From: JBPOFM01 sp041391925 | GTDB lineage: Bacteria; Bacteroidota; Bacteroidia; Flavobacteriales; Flavobacteriaceae | Direction of reading: 5' to 3' | NCBI GenBank assembly: GCA_041391925.1 | Contig: JAWKNA010000007.1 | Coordinates: 62,001 to 126,000, forward strand | Length of the DNA: 64,000 nt | Shown here: positions 35,575 through 45,661 of the stretch, in pieces | Layout of the letters: each line of letters starts with the position of its first letter | How positions within the stretch are numbered: position 1 is the first letter of the stretch | Program-made: the position numbers and the translations under genes | The notes under the pieces: generated by a model | What the model saw: only the letters and a program-made list of their open reading frames with translations | The model's database searches: none | What the model was told of the DNA's origin: nothing

Positions 35575-38500
35575 TTATCTTTTCAACGTAAAGTGTCCTT
35601 TATAGGTTTTTCCGTTGGCGCGCTTTACGACAAACCAATAGTCATTGGAAGGCATGTTATGACCGTTGTAGCTACCGTTCCATCCAGGGTCATTGCCAGT
35701 GAAGGAATTCAATGTTTTACCATATCTATCGAAGATGGTGACTTGCAAATCGGGTTCGAATGGGGCGCCTAGAATTTGCCACACTTCATTTTCTCCATCA
35801 CCATTTGGGGTAAAGAATTTCATGTAATTTAATAGATATACTTCTTTGGTGATAATGCCACACCCATTTCTATCCCTTACATATATAGTGTATTCTCCAG
35901 TTTGTAGATTGGAAAAATAAGGTTCAGGTTGGTAACTGATGCCATCCAAGGAATACTCATACTCTCCCAATCCTGATACCTCAATTGAAATGGTGTTGTT
36001 ATTCGTGGTCCAATCTTCTGTAGAAGTGGTTTCTATCGTAGCAAGGCCTGACACGAAGACAGAAAAAGTCTGACTGGCATCACAGTAAAAATCACCGTAA
36101 CTCTCTGAAACGGTTACGGTGTATTCTCCCGAATTGCTCACTTCTATTGAGGATGTGGTTTCGCCGGTGGACCAGAGATATCCATCATATCCAGATGTTG
36201 CGGAAAGTGTTACCGAGCTGCCGTCACAAATAGAGATAGTTTCGTTTGGGTTTAGTTGAGGTGGGCTTCCCACTATCAATTGGAACGAGGAGGTGGCATA
36301 ACACACGTTTAAAGTATTGTGAATGACCCTTGCATAAATGGTCTGTGGGTTATCATTATTTTCATAATTCTCCGGAAGGGGGTTGTTGCCTGAGTCCGCA
36401 TCGTCTTGATTGAGGTGATAGGTAATGGTATAGTTTTCTGGATTTTGAGTTCCCAAAAGTTGTGGATTTTGTTGTGATAAATCAAAGAGAGACTGATTAC
36501 TGCCATTATCACTACATACAACTATGTCTGTAGGTGTAAAGATGTTTACTATCGGCAAAATGTCTTCAAGATTGACAATGATAGTTTCAATACTTCCACA
36601 AGCGTCCTCTACTTTAATTTCATAGGTGCCAGGGCTCAAATCGGTAAAAGTATTATTAGTGCCATTATCTAACGTAATCGGTGATACAATAGAAAAATTC
36701 AGAGGTTCAACACCAATCACATCTACCAAGACGTTCGAGGGACCTGAGCCTCCTTCACAATTGAGGTTATAGATGCCATTGATAATCAAATCTGAAGAGA
36801 CTTCAAATTCTGCGAACACATCATAACAGTGTAGCCCAGGAGTGGGATTGTTGTAGGGTTGAAATGCCTTGATCAATCTAAATGTCCCAAAAAGGAAAAT
36901 ATTGAAAAGGGTTTCCTCATTTTCGATTTCGATGGCATTGCTGCTGTTGGGCATTTCTCCTTCGGTATATGGTACGCCAGTATAAGGGTGTCCCCATGTA
37001 TTGGTTTCGGGAAAGAATCTTTGAAACCAATAGGTTTGATCGTAAACCGATTCATCTAAATCCAAAATGCTTACATCAAATGACCCGCAGTTTCTTTGCA
37101 AATTGTAAATGGATGGATTGCTTTGATATGCCGCAATGAATGGCATAATTATATATTCGTTGCCACAGTCGTCACTAACAACAATAGTATAGGTGCCCTC
37201 TGGTAAACTTGGGGTATAAAAAATTCCTGAAGAAAAAATTTGTGCACTGTAGTCGTAAGGCAAGGTCTCTGTAAATAAGGCAGGCGCTTCCGTAATCACT
37301 ACAGATGTAATATTCCCCGTGGCACTTGCAATCCGTAATGTTCCGGTTTGTGTAGCACAATTGGGTGTGGACAGTACAGATGGTGGTTCTTCAGTAGACT
37401 CTGGAATGGTAAATTCCAACGTATATTCTTTGCCACATTCATCTATCAGTTCCAGAACATAATTTCCTGGAGGCAAGCCATTCACCAATAGCACGCCATT
37501 AATGATGTGATTAGAGATGTCAATGGGTGGAAGGCCTCCATAGGAATCGGGGACTTCAGTAAAAATGGCAGAGATGATGTCAGTATTAGGAATTTCAACA
37601 GTCAATTTACTACAGCCATTATTGGATGGTGTTACTATGGGGTCTATAGGCTCCTCTTCTACTTCATAAGTGGTAGTACCAGTTCTTCCACAGGCATCGG
37701 TTACCTCAACTGTATAAACACCGTAGGGTACTGAAGCGTCCTCTTGACCAAAAATATTCACTGAATTTGTGTAGGGACCAGGAAAGATATCATTCAAAGC
37801 TTCAGGGTCGAAATCGATTGGTGCTTCTGTGAATTCCATTGTGTAAGGTGGTAAAAAATGAACCACTTTAATGTTTAGATTCTTTCCGCAAAATCCAGGA
37901 TCTGTCGATATAATCACCATCGGATTTGGGTCAATTTGGTTGGTTATGGAAATGGTGTTTCCACAGTTATCGGTTGCTACTATTTGAATGTCAAATAGCT
38001 GTGAGCCATAAATTCCTACTGTTTGTGTGGCTTGAAGTTCAAATTCAGGGCCGGTTGTGTAAGTATGTGAGCTATTGATGGAGGGTGAACCATCTGGAGG
38101 AAATATTGTATAGTTTATTGAAATAGGATAGGCGAGTGAACCTTCATTTTGGGCCGTAATGACATTGGTGATATCTACTTCATCACAGTTATCCAATAGA
38201 GTGGGTAGTGAAGTACCGCCAAGTATCAAGTGATTGTTGTTCAGCACGATGGTGTAGGTCTTGGTGAGCGCATTGTTACAGGTGTCATAGATCCGTATCA
38301 GGTAGGTGCCCTCAGGGAGGTCATTAAAGGTGTTGGACGTTTGTGGCGGTACTGTTACAGGACCAGATATAATTTCGTAAGACACTGGATTTCCACTATG
38401 GACGATGACTGTTAGATTAGCAGCATCACAATTTCCTGTAGCCACTTGAGCAATTTCAAAATCTAAATCTGTAGTTGTGTCATTGATTGTCGCATCTTCA

Positions 38501-38817
38501 CTTTGTGTGTTTTGCTGATTGCCCAGCGTTTGTGTGGCTATAACTAGGTAATGTCCACTGGTTAAATTGTTGAACGCACTTGCCGAGGTTTGGGCAATAG
38601 GTGTGCTTACATCTGGATAGAGATACAGGGTATAGGTCAGTGTTGCACCTACTGTTGTTCCGGATACCATCATGGAAATAGACCCATTGCCAGCGCAGGA
38701 TTCATCGGTGGCGGCCACTGAAAAATTAAAATCAGCCATCTGACAAAACATCTGTTGGCTTATCATAAAAAGCCAAAATAGAAGCTGGTACTTTAAAGTG
38801 GCGCTAGGGTTATTCAT
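35575..38817 (-). CDS. Large secreted protein with T9SS type B (gliding-motility-associated) C-terminal sorting domain
   Basis: 1080 residues with a signal peptide (about 1-25, ends QQMFCQ). The body has repeated ~95-120-residue Ig-like units, each closing in a D-x-CG motif (YTVEVTDACGRTG, YVLELIDECGKEY, YTIVVSDDCGNEY). It then has PKD-like segments (SGYDGYLWSTGETTSSIEVS) and ends in the type B sorting domain FFTPNGDGENEVWQI...FDRYGKTL...W.G.YNG..MPSNDYWFVV. It is secreted by the type 9 system and displayed or released. Likely an adhesin or surface-layer component; no enzyme domain was seen. Transcribed alone. Confidence 0.92.
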   Translation of the reverse strand: MNNPSATLKYQLLFWLFMISQQMFCQMADFNFSVAATDESCAGNGSISMMVSGTTVGATLTYTLYLYPDVSTPIAQTSASAFNNLTSGHYLVIATQTLGNQQNTQSEDATINDTTTDLDFEIAQVATGNCDAANLTVIVHSGNPVSYEIISGPVTVPPQTSNTFNDLPEGTYLIRIYDTCNNALTKTYTIVLNNNHLILGGTSLPTLLDNCDEVDITNVITAQNEGSLAYPISINYTIFPPDGSPSINSSHTYTTGPEFELQATQTVGIYGSQLFDIQIVATDNCGNTISITNQIDPNPMVIISTDPGFCGKNLNIKVVHFLPPYTMEFTEAPIDFDPEALNDIFPGPYTNSVNIFGQEDASVPYGVYTVEVTDACGRTGTTTYEVEEEPIDPIVTPSNNGCSKLTVEIPNTDIISAIFTEVPDSYGGLPPIDISNHIINGVLLVNGLPPGNYVLELIDECGKEYTLEFTIPESTEEPPSVLSTPNCATQTGTLRIASATGNITSVVITEAPALFTETLPYDYSAQIFSSGIFYTPSLPEGTYTIVVSDDCGNEYIIMPFIAAYQSNPSIYNLQRNCGSFDVSILDLDESVYDQTYWFQRFFPETNTWGHPYTGVPYTEGEMPNSSNAIEIENEETLFNIFLFGTFRLIKAFQPYNNPTPGLHCYDVFAEFEVSSDLIINGIYNLNCEGGSGPSNVLVDVIGVEPLNFSIVSPITLDNGTNNTFTDLSPGTYEIKVEDACGSIETIIVNLEDILPIVNIFTPTDIVVCSDNGSNQSLFDLSQQNPQLLGTQNPENYTITYHLNQDDADSGNNPLPENYENNDNPQTIYARVIHNTLNVCYATSSFQLIVGSPPQLNPNETISICDGSSVTLSATSGYDGYLWSTGETTSSIEVSNSGEYTVTVSESYGDFYCDASQTFSVFVSGLATIETTSTEDWTTNNNTISIEVSGLGEYEYSLDGISYQPEPYFSNLQTGEYTIYVRDRNGCGIITKEVYLLNYMKFFTPNGDGENEVWQILGAPFEPDLQVTIFDRYGKTLNSFTGNDPGWNGSYNGHNMPSNDYWFVVKRANGKTYKGHFTLKR

Positions 38818-38935
38818 TTCAAAATTAAATAAGCAGCAAACTCAAATATACAATTAAATCATTTTTTCGCGCAATATGATGTTATTAATTGGGAATATTA
38901 AAAGCCCTACACACCATCTTCATCGGATTGATGAT

Positions 38936-39649
38936 TTAATCTTGAGATGCCTCCCAAATGGCATCCTCCTTGGGCAGAGGAGCCATTACACGAATGATTT
39001 TATGAGTTACAGGATGCTCAAACTCCAACTCACGTGCATGAAGATGAATACTCGCATCATGATTACTACGGTCATAACCATATTTTAAATCACCTTTGAT
39101 GGGAGAACCAATACTTGCCAATTGTGAACGAATTTGATGATGCCTGCCAGTTTCCAAGGCAACTTCAAGCAAAAAATAATTATCGAGTTGTTTCAGGATT
39201 TTATAATGAAGAATGGCTTTTTTGCTTTGCGGAACTTTTTTTGAATAAGCAGTTGACTTATTATTTTTGGGATTTTTCTTGAGCCAGTGTATTAAAGTAT
39301 CGGAAGCTTTCGGAGGCATTTGCTTTACTATTGCCCAATAAGTTTTTTTGGCATCTTTTTCAGAAAAAAGTTTGTTCAATCTGGGCAGTGCCTTGCTAGT
39401 TTTGGCGAAAAGCACTATACCGGTAGTTGGTCTGTCCAATCGGTGTACAACACCAAGGTACACATTGCCAGGCTTATTGTCTCGCTCCTTGATAAAAGAT
39501 TTCACAACCTCGCTTAGTGGTTTATCTCCTGTTTTATCACCTTGTACGATGTCGCCAGCACGTTTGTTGACTATGATGATATGATTGTCCTCATACAGAA
39601 TTTGAAGATTGTCTTTGTTTGAAAGTATTTTTTCCCGCTTATTAGACAC
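38936..39649 (-). CDS. RluA-family pseudouridine synthase
   Basis: A 237-residue enzyme converting uridine to pseudouridine in RNA. The catalytic Asp72 is in VVHRLDRPTTGIVLFAKT. It also has LYEDNHIIIVNKRAG at the start and LETGRHHQIRSQLASIGSPI in the substrate loop. No S4 domain is present, which fits the short RluA/RluC-like form. Target site (rRNA or tRNA) cannot be decided. It follows panB by 27 bp in the same direction. Confidence 0.93.
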   Translation of the reverse strand: MSNKREKILSNKDNLQILYEDNHIIIVNKRAGDIVQGDKTGDKPLSEVVKSFIKERDNKPGNVYLGVVHRLDRPTTGIVLFAKTSKALPRLNKLFSEKDAKKTYWAIVKQMPPKASDTLIHWLKKNPKNNKSTAYSKKVPQSKKAILHYKILKQLDNYFLLEVALETGRHHQIRSQLASIGSPIKGDLKYGYDRSNHDASIHLHARELEFEHPVTHKIIRVMAPLPKEDAIWEASQD

Positions 39650-39676
39650 TTCTTGATAATGAAATACTAAAAAAAA

Positions 39677-40495
39677 TTAATATTGTTCTTGGTCATTGGG
39701 AAAATCTACAGACTTCACATCCTTAACATATTGCCCAATAGAGGCGCTCATATCCTCAAAAAGATTCATGTATCTCCTTAAGAAACGTGGATGAAACTCA
39801 TGTGTCATTCCCAACATATCGTGAAGAACCAATACCTGTCCATCTACACCATTTCCTGCGCCAATTCCAATAATCGGTATGCTGACACTTTCGGCAACTT
39901 CCTTCGCCAATTTAGCTGGAATTTTTTCCAAAACAATCGCAAAACAACCTGCTTTTTCGAGCATGACGGCATCTTCCTTTAGTTTCTCTGCTTCTTCCTC
40001 TTCCTTTGCCCTAACAGTGTAGGTGCCAAATTTATATATGGATTGTGGTGTCAATCCCAAATGTCCCATCACAGGAATTCCAGCATTCAATATACGTTTG
40101 ATGGATTCTTTTACTTCCTTACCACCTTCCAGTTTTACGGCATGACCTCCAGATTCCTTCATAATTCTAATGGCAGAACGCAACGCTTCTTTGGGGTCAC
40201 TTTGATAACTTCCAAAAGGTAGGTCTACAACTACCAATGCTCTATTGATGGCTCGCACCACACCAGCCGCATGATATATCATTTGGTCAAGTGTGATGGG
40301 CAAAGTCGTTTCATGACCTGCCATTACATTACTGGCAGAATCCCCTACCAAAATGACATCCACACCAGCGCCATCTACGATTTTCGCCATTGTATAATCA
40401 TAGGCGGTAAGCATCGAAATCTTTTCCCCTTTGGCTTTCATGTCCACCAGAGTCTTCACGGTAATTCGTTTATAATCGTTTTTAGCTACTGACAT
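39677..40495 (-). CDS. panB: 3-methyl-2-oxobutanoate hydroxymethyltransferase
   Basis: 272 residues, first step of pantothenate (coenzyme A) synthesis, adding a hydroxymethyl group from methylene-tetrahydrofolate to ketoisovalerate. Motifs: ISMLTAYDYTMAKIVDGAGV, ILVGDSASNVMAGHETTLPI (metal-binding Asp), VKLEGGKE, PVMGHLGLTPQSI and IGIGAGNGVDGQVLVLHDML. Length is standard. A TACTTTTA element on the minus strand near 40520 may be its -7 box. Confidence 0.97.
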   Translation of the reverse strand: MSVAKNDYKRITVKTLVDMKAKGEKISMLTAYDYTMAKIVDGAGVDVILVGDSASNVMAGHETTLPITLDQMIYHAAGVVRAINRALVVVDLPFGSYQSDPKEALRSAIRIMKESGGHAVKLEGGKEVKESIKRILNAGIPVMGHLGLTPQSIYKFGTYTVRAKEEEEAEKLKEDAVMLEKAGCFAIVLEKIPAKLAKEVAESVSIPIIGIGAGNGVDGQVLVLHDMLGMTHEFHPRFLRRYMNLFEDMSASIGQYVKDVKSVDFPNDQEQY

Positions 40496-40522
40496 AGTTT
40501 TTTTGGTTTGATACTGTAAAAG

Positions 40523-40561
40523 TAAGAATTAAGTATTAAGAATTAAGTACAAAGTACAAAG
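40523..40561. repeat. Short direct repeats upstream of panB
   Basis: TAAGAATTAAGTA occurs twice (40523-40535, 40537-40549), followed by AAGTAC-AAAGTAC-AAAG. A small AT-rich slippage repeat with no clear function. Confidence 0.7.
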
Positions 40562-40611
40562 ATGTCATATGATAATGAACCAAAAGACTAATGTAAATTG
40601 ACATAAAAGAA

Positions 40612-42270
40612 TTAAAACTGAAAATAAATAAACGGCTGGAAGTCTGTAGAAAACGCCTGATAACATAGGACTCCAGTAAGAGCGGCTATGAATATTTTTA
40701 CAGGAATAGGACTTTTGGCATACAACCCTTCAATACCATTTTTTGTTGTTTGTGGTAACCAATGGGTGATATAACCAATTAACATCACCCAAAACACCAT
40801 TTGATAGTGCACCAAAATATCCCAGGCATACTGCCAATCCATGTGATATGCCACTTGATTGTACCAGCGTGCAATATGGTCCATGCTTTCGCCTCTAAAG
40901 TAAATACGTGTGAAAGTGATGAATGCCAATGTGATAGCGATTTTCCACCAACGTGCATACCATTTATTGTTGACTTCCCACGGGCTTATCTTTCGCCAGT
41001 ATTTATAGACAACAATACCCATACCATTCAATCCGCCCCAAATGACGAACTTCCAAGATGCACCATGCCACAATCCACCAATGAGCATGGTTAACATGAG
41101 ATTGATATTGGTATTGATATGGTTTTTTACGTTACTGTTAAAAAGTGAAACAACAAAAACGAGAAGTCCTAATGTCAAGATACCGAATACGAGATATAGA
41201 TTCTGAAACGCATACAATGTGCCTAAAACGATGACAGCCAAAATAATATAGGATGCCGTCGTCCCTTGTCTATTGCCACCCAAAGGAATGTAAAGATAAT
41301 CGCGGAGCCAAGTAGAAAGAGAAATATGCCAACGTTTCCAAAATTCGCCAGCATTGGTTGCTTTATATGGTGAATTGAAATTGATAGGCAATTTAAAACC
41401 CATCAACAAAGCAAGTCCAATGGCTATATCTGTATACCCCGAAAAGTCACCATAAATTTGTAATGAATATCCAATCATTGCCATCACATTGGCAAAACCT
41501 GAAAACATTTCAGGTGCATCGAACACTCTATCCAGAAAATGCATTGCTATGAAATCGGCAAATATCATTTTTTTGATCAGACCTTTTAAAATCATAAAGG
41601 TACCTGCATCAAAATCAGATTTTGTTATGACTGATGCTTCCGAAATCTGTGGCACGAAACTTTCTGCTCTCACAATTGGACCGGCTACCAACTGCGGAAA
41701 GAAACTCACATAAAACCCAAAATCTACAATAGATGTTAGTGGTACCAATTTCCTTCGGAAAATATCCACACTGTAACTGATCGTCTGAAAGGTGTAGAAG
41801 GAAATCCCAACCGGTAGAATGATTTTATCGACTGTGAAATAATTTTGATCATTAAAACTGTTGCCCCAATGTGCTAACCAATTTACCACTTCATAATTGG
41901 TATGAAATAACATATTGAAGGAATCCGTAAAGAAATAAGCATATTTGAAATAACAAAGAACCGTCAGATTAATGACCACACTCATGGTCACCAAAATGTA
42001 ACGTTTCGTTTTGTTTTCACTTTTGTAAATACTTCGTCCGATAAAAAAATCGACCAATGTACTGAATATCAAAATACCAATGAACAATCCACTGGTTTTA
42101 TAATAAAAGAACAACGAAATGAGGAAGAGATATGAATTCCTTAGCGCAATTTTTCTATAAAATAGTGCAAATAAAAAATATGCGACCGCAAAGAATATCC
42201 AAAAATTTGCTTGGGTGAATATCAACGGGAAATCTTCCGAAAACTTAAAAATATCGTAGAGTCTATTCAT
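40612..42270 (-). CDS. MBOAT-family O-acyltransferase (AlgI/PatA-like)
   Basis: 552 residues, about eleven membrane helices. The MBOAT core includes YSLQIYGDFSGYTDIAIGLA and the catalytic histidine segment GGLWHGASWKFVIWGGLNG, with FNSPYKATNAGEFWKRWHIS typical of AlgI. Such proteins pass acetyl groups across the membrane to an SGNH partner that acetylates a polysaccharide or peptidoglycan. Two SGNH genes directly upstream overlap in series (8 nt and 4 nt), making one operon. The target polymer is unknown. Confidence 0.93.
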   Translation of the reverse strand: MNRLYDIFKFSEDFPLIFTQANFWIFFAVAYFLFALFYRKIALRNSYLFLISLFFYYKTSGLFIGILIFSTLVDFFIGRSIYKSENKTKRYILVTMSVVINLTVLCYFKYAYFFTDSFNMLFHTNYEVVNWLAHWGNSFNDQNYFTVDKIILPVGISFYTFQTISYSVDIFRRKLVPLTSIVDFGFYVSFFPQLVAGPIVRAESFVPQISEASVITKSDFDAGTFMILKGLIKKMIFADFIAMHFLDRVFDAPEMFSGFANVMAMIGYSLQIYGDFSGYTDIAIGLALLMGFKLPINFNSPYKATNAGEFWKRWHISLSTWLRDYLYIPLGGNRQGTTASYIILAVIVLGTLYAFQNLYLVFGILTLGLLVFVVSLFNSNVKNHINTNINLMLTMLIGGLWHGASWKFVIWGGLNGMGIVVYKYWRKISPWEVNNKWYARWWKIAITLAFITFTRIYFRGESMDHIARWYNQVAYHMDWQYAWDILVHYQMVFWVMLIGYITHWLPQTTKNGIEGLYAKSPIPVKIFIAALTGVLCYQAFSTDFQPFIYFQF

Positions 42271-43558
42271 CCAAGGTCTTAAAATGGTTCAACAATTCCT
42301 CTTCGTTGCGTTTGGTGGAAGTTGCCCAAGCTTTGATAAGGGCGTTCATGAACAAATCGGCCTTAATGCTGTAACCCAAATATGTAAAGTGTATTCGGTC
42401 TCGCGGCATCAAATGATTTTTGTACCATTCGTTGGCAGAACCCAATCCTCCCATAATCCCATAGAAATCCCAAATCGCCATTTGGTATTTCTGTGCCAAG
42501 TCTGTAATTATTTTTTGTTGTACAGCAGTATTTGGGTTTTGATAGCGTCTTCTGTAATAGTCATCGTTTGGTACGGTCAATAGTATGGCGCATTCAGGAT
42601 TGACTCGAAGAATCATTTGGATAAAAGACTCATAGTATTCCTTAAACCGAAGCGCATCAAATTTATCCTTTGGCATGTAGGCATCATTCGTACCAATGGA
42701 AATAATGAACAAATCTGGTTTGTAAAGCTTCAACTGTTCCTCAAAATACGCTGCTCTGTTATAATAGAAAAAACTAGCGCCATTCACGCCAATACTCGTA
42801 TATTCAATACCTGGAACATCCTTCATAAACTCCATTCCCATGAGGGCGAATTCTGGGTTCAATGTCGTTGAATCCTTGATATGGATTCTCAAAGCCACAG
42901 AATCCACATTTCTATTGAAACGAAATTCCTTGTACATTTTGTCAGGATGCAACATCTCTGAAACCAAAAGACTGCTATCCATTACCGAGAGATTGTAGTC
43001 GTCCTTTTCGGTATTGTAAAAAACCCTTAATCTGTCAAATTCATAGGGTGTTTGGGTGTAATTTTTATAATTTGATTTCACATAAATCGTATCGGCATAG
43101 GCTCTAAAAGCTGCCGTAATGCCTGCCAAACCCCAAGCAATACTATCTTTTCCAATGGAACAGCGGTACCCTGTCCATAACTCATTTTCGGCTTCAATAC
43201 GATAATTCGTCGGATTGTTAGTATGTGCCAAATGGTATGGAAATACAAAGCCTCGTTGTGCTATTGATATCTCATTCATATTCTGTAGATAAGTGCGTAT
43301 TTTATTGGAATAGATATCAGCTTGGATATGTGAACCTCCGATGTGAAAGATGTGAATTTTTTCAGGCTTTCCTGAATAGAGGCTATCCAATTGTCCAAAA
43401 AAGCGGTGGAAAGCAGGAGAGGTTTTCGCAAATTTAAAGGTATTCTCTTCAAAATTGATAAGGTGTCCCAAAGTGGGAGTGATGCTATCCAGCACATAAT
43501 GCTGTGCAAAAACCGACACATGACAAATCAGAAAAAGGATGATTAATTTGTGTCTCAT
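42263..43558 (-). CDS. SGNH-hydrolase-fold protein (probable O-acetyltransferase partner), first paralogue
   Basis: 431 residues with a signal peptide (about 1-19). Block I reads FHIGGSHIQADIYSNKIRTY with putative nucleophile Ser76. Block III is SIGTNDAYMP and the terminal D-x-x-H is RDRIHFTYLGYSI. An intervening beta-rich stretch (about 150-235) resembles the insertion of AlgX/AlgJ-like proteins. It overlaps the MBOAT gene by 8 nt. Likely a periplasmic acetyl-transfer or esterase step on a glycan. Confidence 0.88.
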   Translation of the reverse strand: MRHKLIILFLICHVSVFAQHYVLDSITPTLGHLINFEENTFKFAKTSPAFHRFFGQLDSLYSGKPEKIHIFHIGGSHIQADIYSNKIRTYLQNMNEISIAQRGFVFPYHLAHTNNPTNYRIEAENELWTGYRCSIGKDSIAWGLAGITAAFRAYADTIYVKSNYKNYTQTPYEFDRLRVFYNTEKDDYNLSVMDSSLLVSEMLHPDKMYKEFRFNRNVDSVALRIHIKDSTTLNPEFALMGMEFMKDVPGIEYTSIGVNGASFFYYNRAAYFEEQLKLYKPDLFIISIGTNDAYMPKDKFDALRFKEYYESFIQMILRVNPECAILLTVPNDDYYRRRYQNPNTAVQQKIITDLAQKYQMAIWDFYGIMGGLGSANEWYKNHLMPRDRIHFTYLGYSIKADLFMNALIKAWATSTKRNEEELLNHFKTLDE

Positions 43559-45051
43559 TGGATATCAGTTAAATCTAAATAGAGCGCCAGAAAGAACAGT
43601 TCGGAGATTACCTTTGTGCCAGACCTTGAAAAATGGGTGTAATCATCCGCAGCCATGCCTTGGTTTACCCAATGCTCCATGGAGTTTTCACCACCCATCG
43701 CATCAAACATATTCCAATAGGCAATACCGTTTTCGAGACATACGTTTTGAAGGGTTTTGTTCAAATAAGGCAACAACGGATAGGTTTTCATTTCACCATT
43801 TTCGCTCGTGGTCATATCGGAAGGGCCAATAAAAATGATATTGGCATTTGTGGTTTTTCGTTTGACCCAATTGATATGGTTCTTGAGGTAACTTGCATAT
43901 TCCCTTACTTTCAATGAGTCCGAAAGATAGGGTACAGAGTTGCCACCATATTGAAAAATTATCAGTTTTGGGTTTAGCTGACGGTACATTTGTGCAAAGT
44001 TATCGCCATTGGTTCCTGCAAAGACCGTTCCCGAAGACCCTCTCATGGCGACGTTATCCAAAGAAATTCCATTGGCACCATCTAAGGTCAGGCCATAAAA
44101 ATCAGGACTTATTTTGCTTTCCAGAACTATTTGAAGATTGCTTGGTGTCGTTGACAAATCAATCGCGCATTTGTGATAATTACCATCGGCAATCAAAGCT
44201 TCACTTTTGATTAATACCCCATCTTTATAAACTTTAATGGAAGTTGGAGCTGTAGCATTTCCATAATGCAATCCGACTTTATGGAATTTTTTCAAAAGCC
44301 CATACGATTTTGTTGGAATTCCTATATCAATCGTGGCTTTAACAACTTGTAATGAATCGAGCATCAAACTATCAATAGGTTCTGCATATACAGGTGTGAA
44401 GCGCGACAATGATGTATAGGCTCCATATTTTTTATGAGGAAATTTTTCTGTTGTTGGATCAAAATATGCATAACGGGTCCAATTATCAGAATGTGACACC
44501 ACAGAACTGATGTTTTCATAGACTTGCACAATAGGTACAAACCCAGACCCACTGCCTCCGTAGATGCCTTGCAAACGATTTCTCAGATAAGCCGAAATAC
44601 GGTCACCTTCCAATTGTGAATCACCATAATGGATGATGCGGCAATTGTCGCTATTTAAATTGGATTTTATTTGCGATATGAACCCTAAACGGTCCGATGG
44701 ATAGGCAATTCGTTGTACTTTGGATGTGTCAATCTTTGACAAATCAGGAATATTTGGAACGAATTTTTCACTTTTTATGGCGCCTTCTTCAAAGACTTGT
44801 TCTTCGTCTACCACCAAATCCTCCACATTGGACACAATGCTGTCCATACTTTTAATAGTTGATTTGTCTGCAGCTTGTTGCTCCAAAAAACTTGAAGCTT
44901 TTGGATACTTTATAAGTACATTTCCAATATAAAAGCCTTCTTGATATTTCCCGTTTTCAAGTTTTTTACCGGCACTTAGATACGTAATCCCAAATAAAAC
45001 CAAGAGCGTCAGCACTATATAAACGCTTATTTTTATTGGAGAATACTTCAT
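43555..45051 (-). CDS. SGNH-hydrolase-fold protein, second paralogue, membrane-anchored
   Basis: 498 residues with one N-terminal membrane helix (about 8-27). Block I is RIIHYGDSQLEGDRISAYLR with Ser145. Block III is IFQYGGNSVPY and the catalytic D-x-x-H is DDYTHFSRSGTKV. It shares the order of motifs with the next gene but is longer at the N-terminus, with an acidic linker (VEDLVVDEEQVFEEG). It overlaps that gene in ATGA. First gene of the O-acetylation operon. Confidence 0.88.
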   Translation of the reverse strand: MKYSPIKISVYIVLTLLVLFGITYLSAGKKLENGKYQEGFYIGNVLIKYPKASSFLEQQAADKSTIKSMDSIVSNVEDLVVDEEQVFEEGAIKSEKFVPNIPDLSKIDTSKVQRIAYPSDRLGFISQIKSNLNSDNCRIIHYGDSQLEGDRISAYLRNRLQGIYGGSGSGFVPIVQVYENISSVVSHSDNWTRYAYFDPTTEKFPHKKYGAYTSLSRFTPVYAEPIDSLMLDSLQVVKATIDIGIPTKSYGLLKKFHKVGLHYGNATAPTSIKVYKDGVLIKSEALIADGNYHKCAIDLSTTPSNLQIVLESKISPDFYGLTLDGANGISLDNVAMRGSSGTVFAGTNGDNFAQMYRQLNPKLIIFQYGGNSVPYLSDSLKVREYASYLKNHINWVKRKTTNANIIFIGPSDMTTSENGEMKTYPLLPYLNKTLQNVCLENGIAYWNMFDAMGGENSMEHWVNQGMAADDYTHFSRSGTKVISELFFLALYLDLTDIQ

Positions 45052-45198
45052 GGGTAATTTATTGTCTTCAGATTGTTTTGGGTGCCGAAATATAGTATAT
45101 TTTATTGAAATTGAGCCTTAGATGCGTTGGATGTTGAATCAAAATTTTTGCGTATCTTATACTTGTAAACAAAAGCTTAATCCTTAAAATTTATATTT

Positions 45199-45660
45199 AT
45201 GAAACGAATTCTGTTGATCCTTCTCATTTGCAGTTATAGCTTCGGATTTGCCCAAGATACAGATGAAGACGCTGTAAAAATGGCCATTGATAATTTCTTC
45301 ATAGGATTTCATCAGAAAGACCGTACCAAAATGAAGAATGCTGTCACAAATGATGTGGTCATGCAAACTGTGGTTAAGGATAAGGAAGGAAAGTCACTTG
45401 TAAAAACAGAGTCCTATGATAAATTTGTCAGTTCTATTATGGCGATTCCAAAGGATGCTTCTTTTGAAGAAAAACTATTGAATTTCACCATCCAGATTGA
45501 TGGTGAGATGGCACACGTTTGGGCGCCTTATGGATTTTGGTACAATAAGGAATTCAGCCATTGTGGTGTCAATTCCATTCAATTGGTAAAAATGGATGGG
45601 AATTGGAAAATCGTCTATCTGATTGATACACGACGAAAAGAAAATTGTATTCAGGAATAA
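45199..45660 (+). CDS. Secreted NTF2-like / SnoaL-type protein
   Basis: 153 residues with a signal peptide (about 1-19, YSFGFAQ). The mature part follows the NTF2-like plan: AVKMAIDNFFIGFHQKDRTK at the first helices, VVMQTVVKDKEGK, and a closing WKIVYLIDTRRKENC. Such folds serve as small-molecule binding pockets or enzymes; no catalytic residues can be assigned. It stands alone between the O-acetylation operon and sdaA. A TATACTTG near 45158 may be its -7 box. Confidence 0.8.
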   Translation: MKRILLILLICSYSFGFAQDTDEDAVKMAIDNFFIGFHQKDRTKMKNAVTNDVVMQTVVKDKEGKSLVKTESYDKFVSSIMAIPKDASFEEKLLNFTIQIDGEMAHVWAPYGFWYNKEFSHCGVNSIQLVKMDGNWKIVYLIDTRRKENCIQE

Positions 45661-45661
45661 T

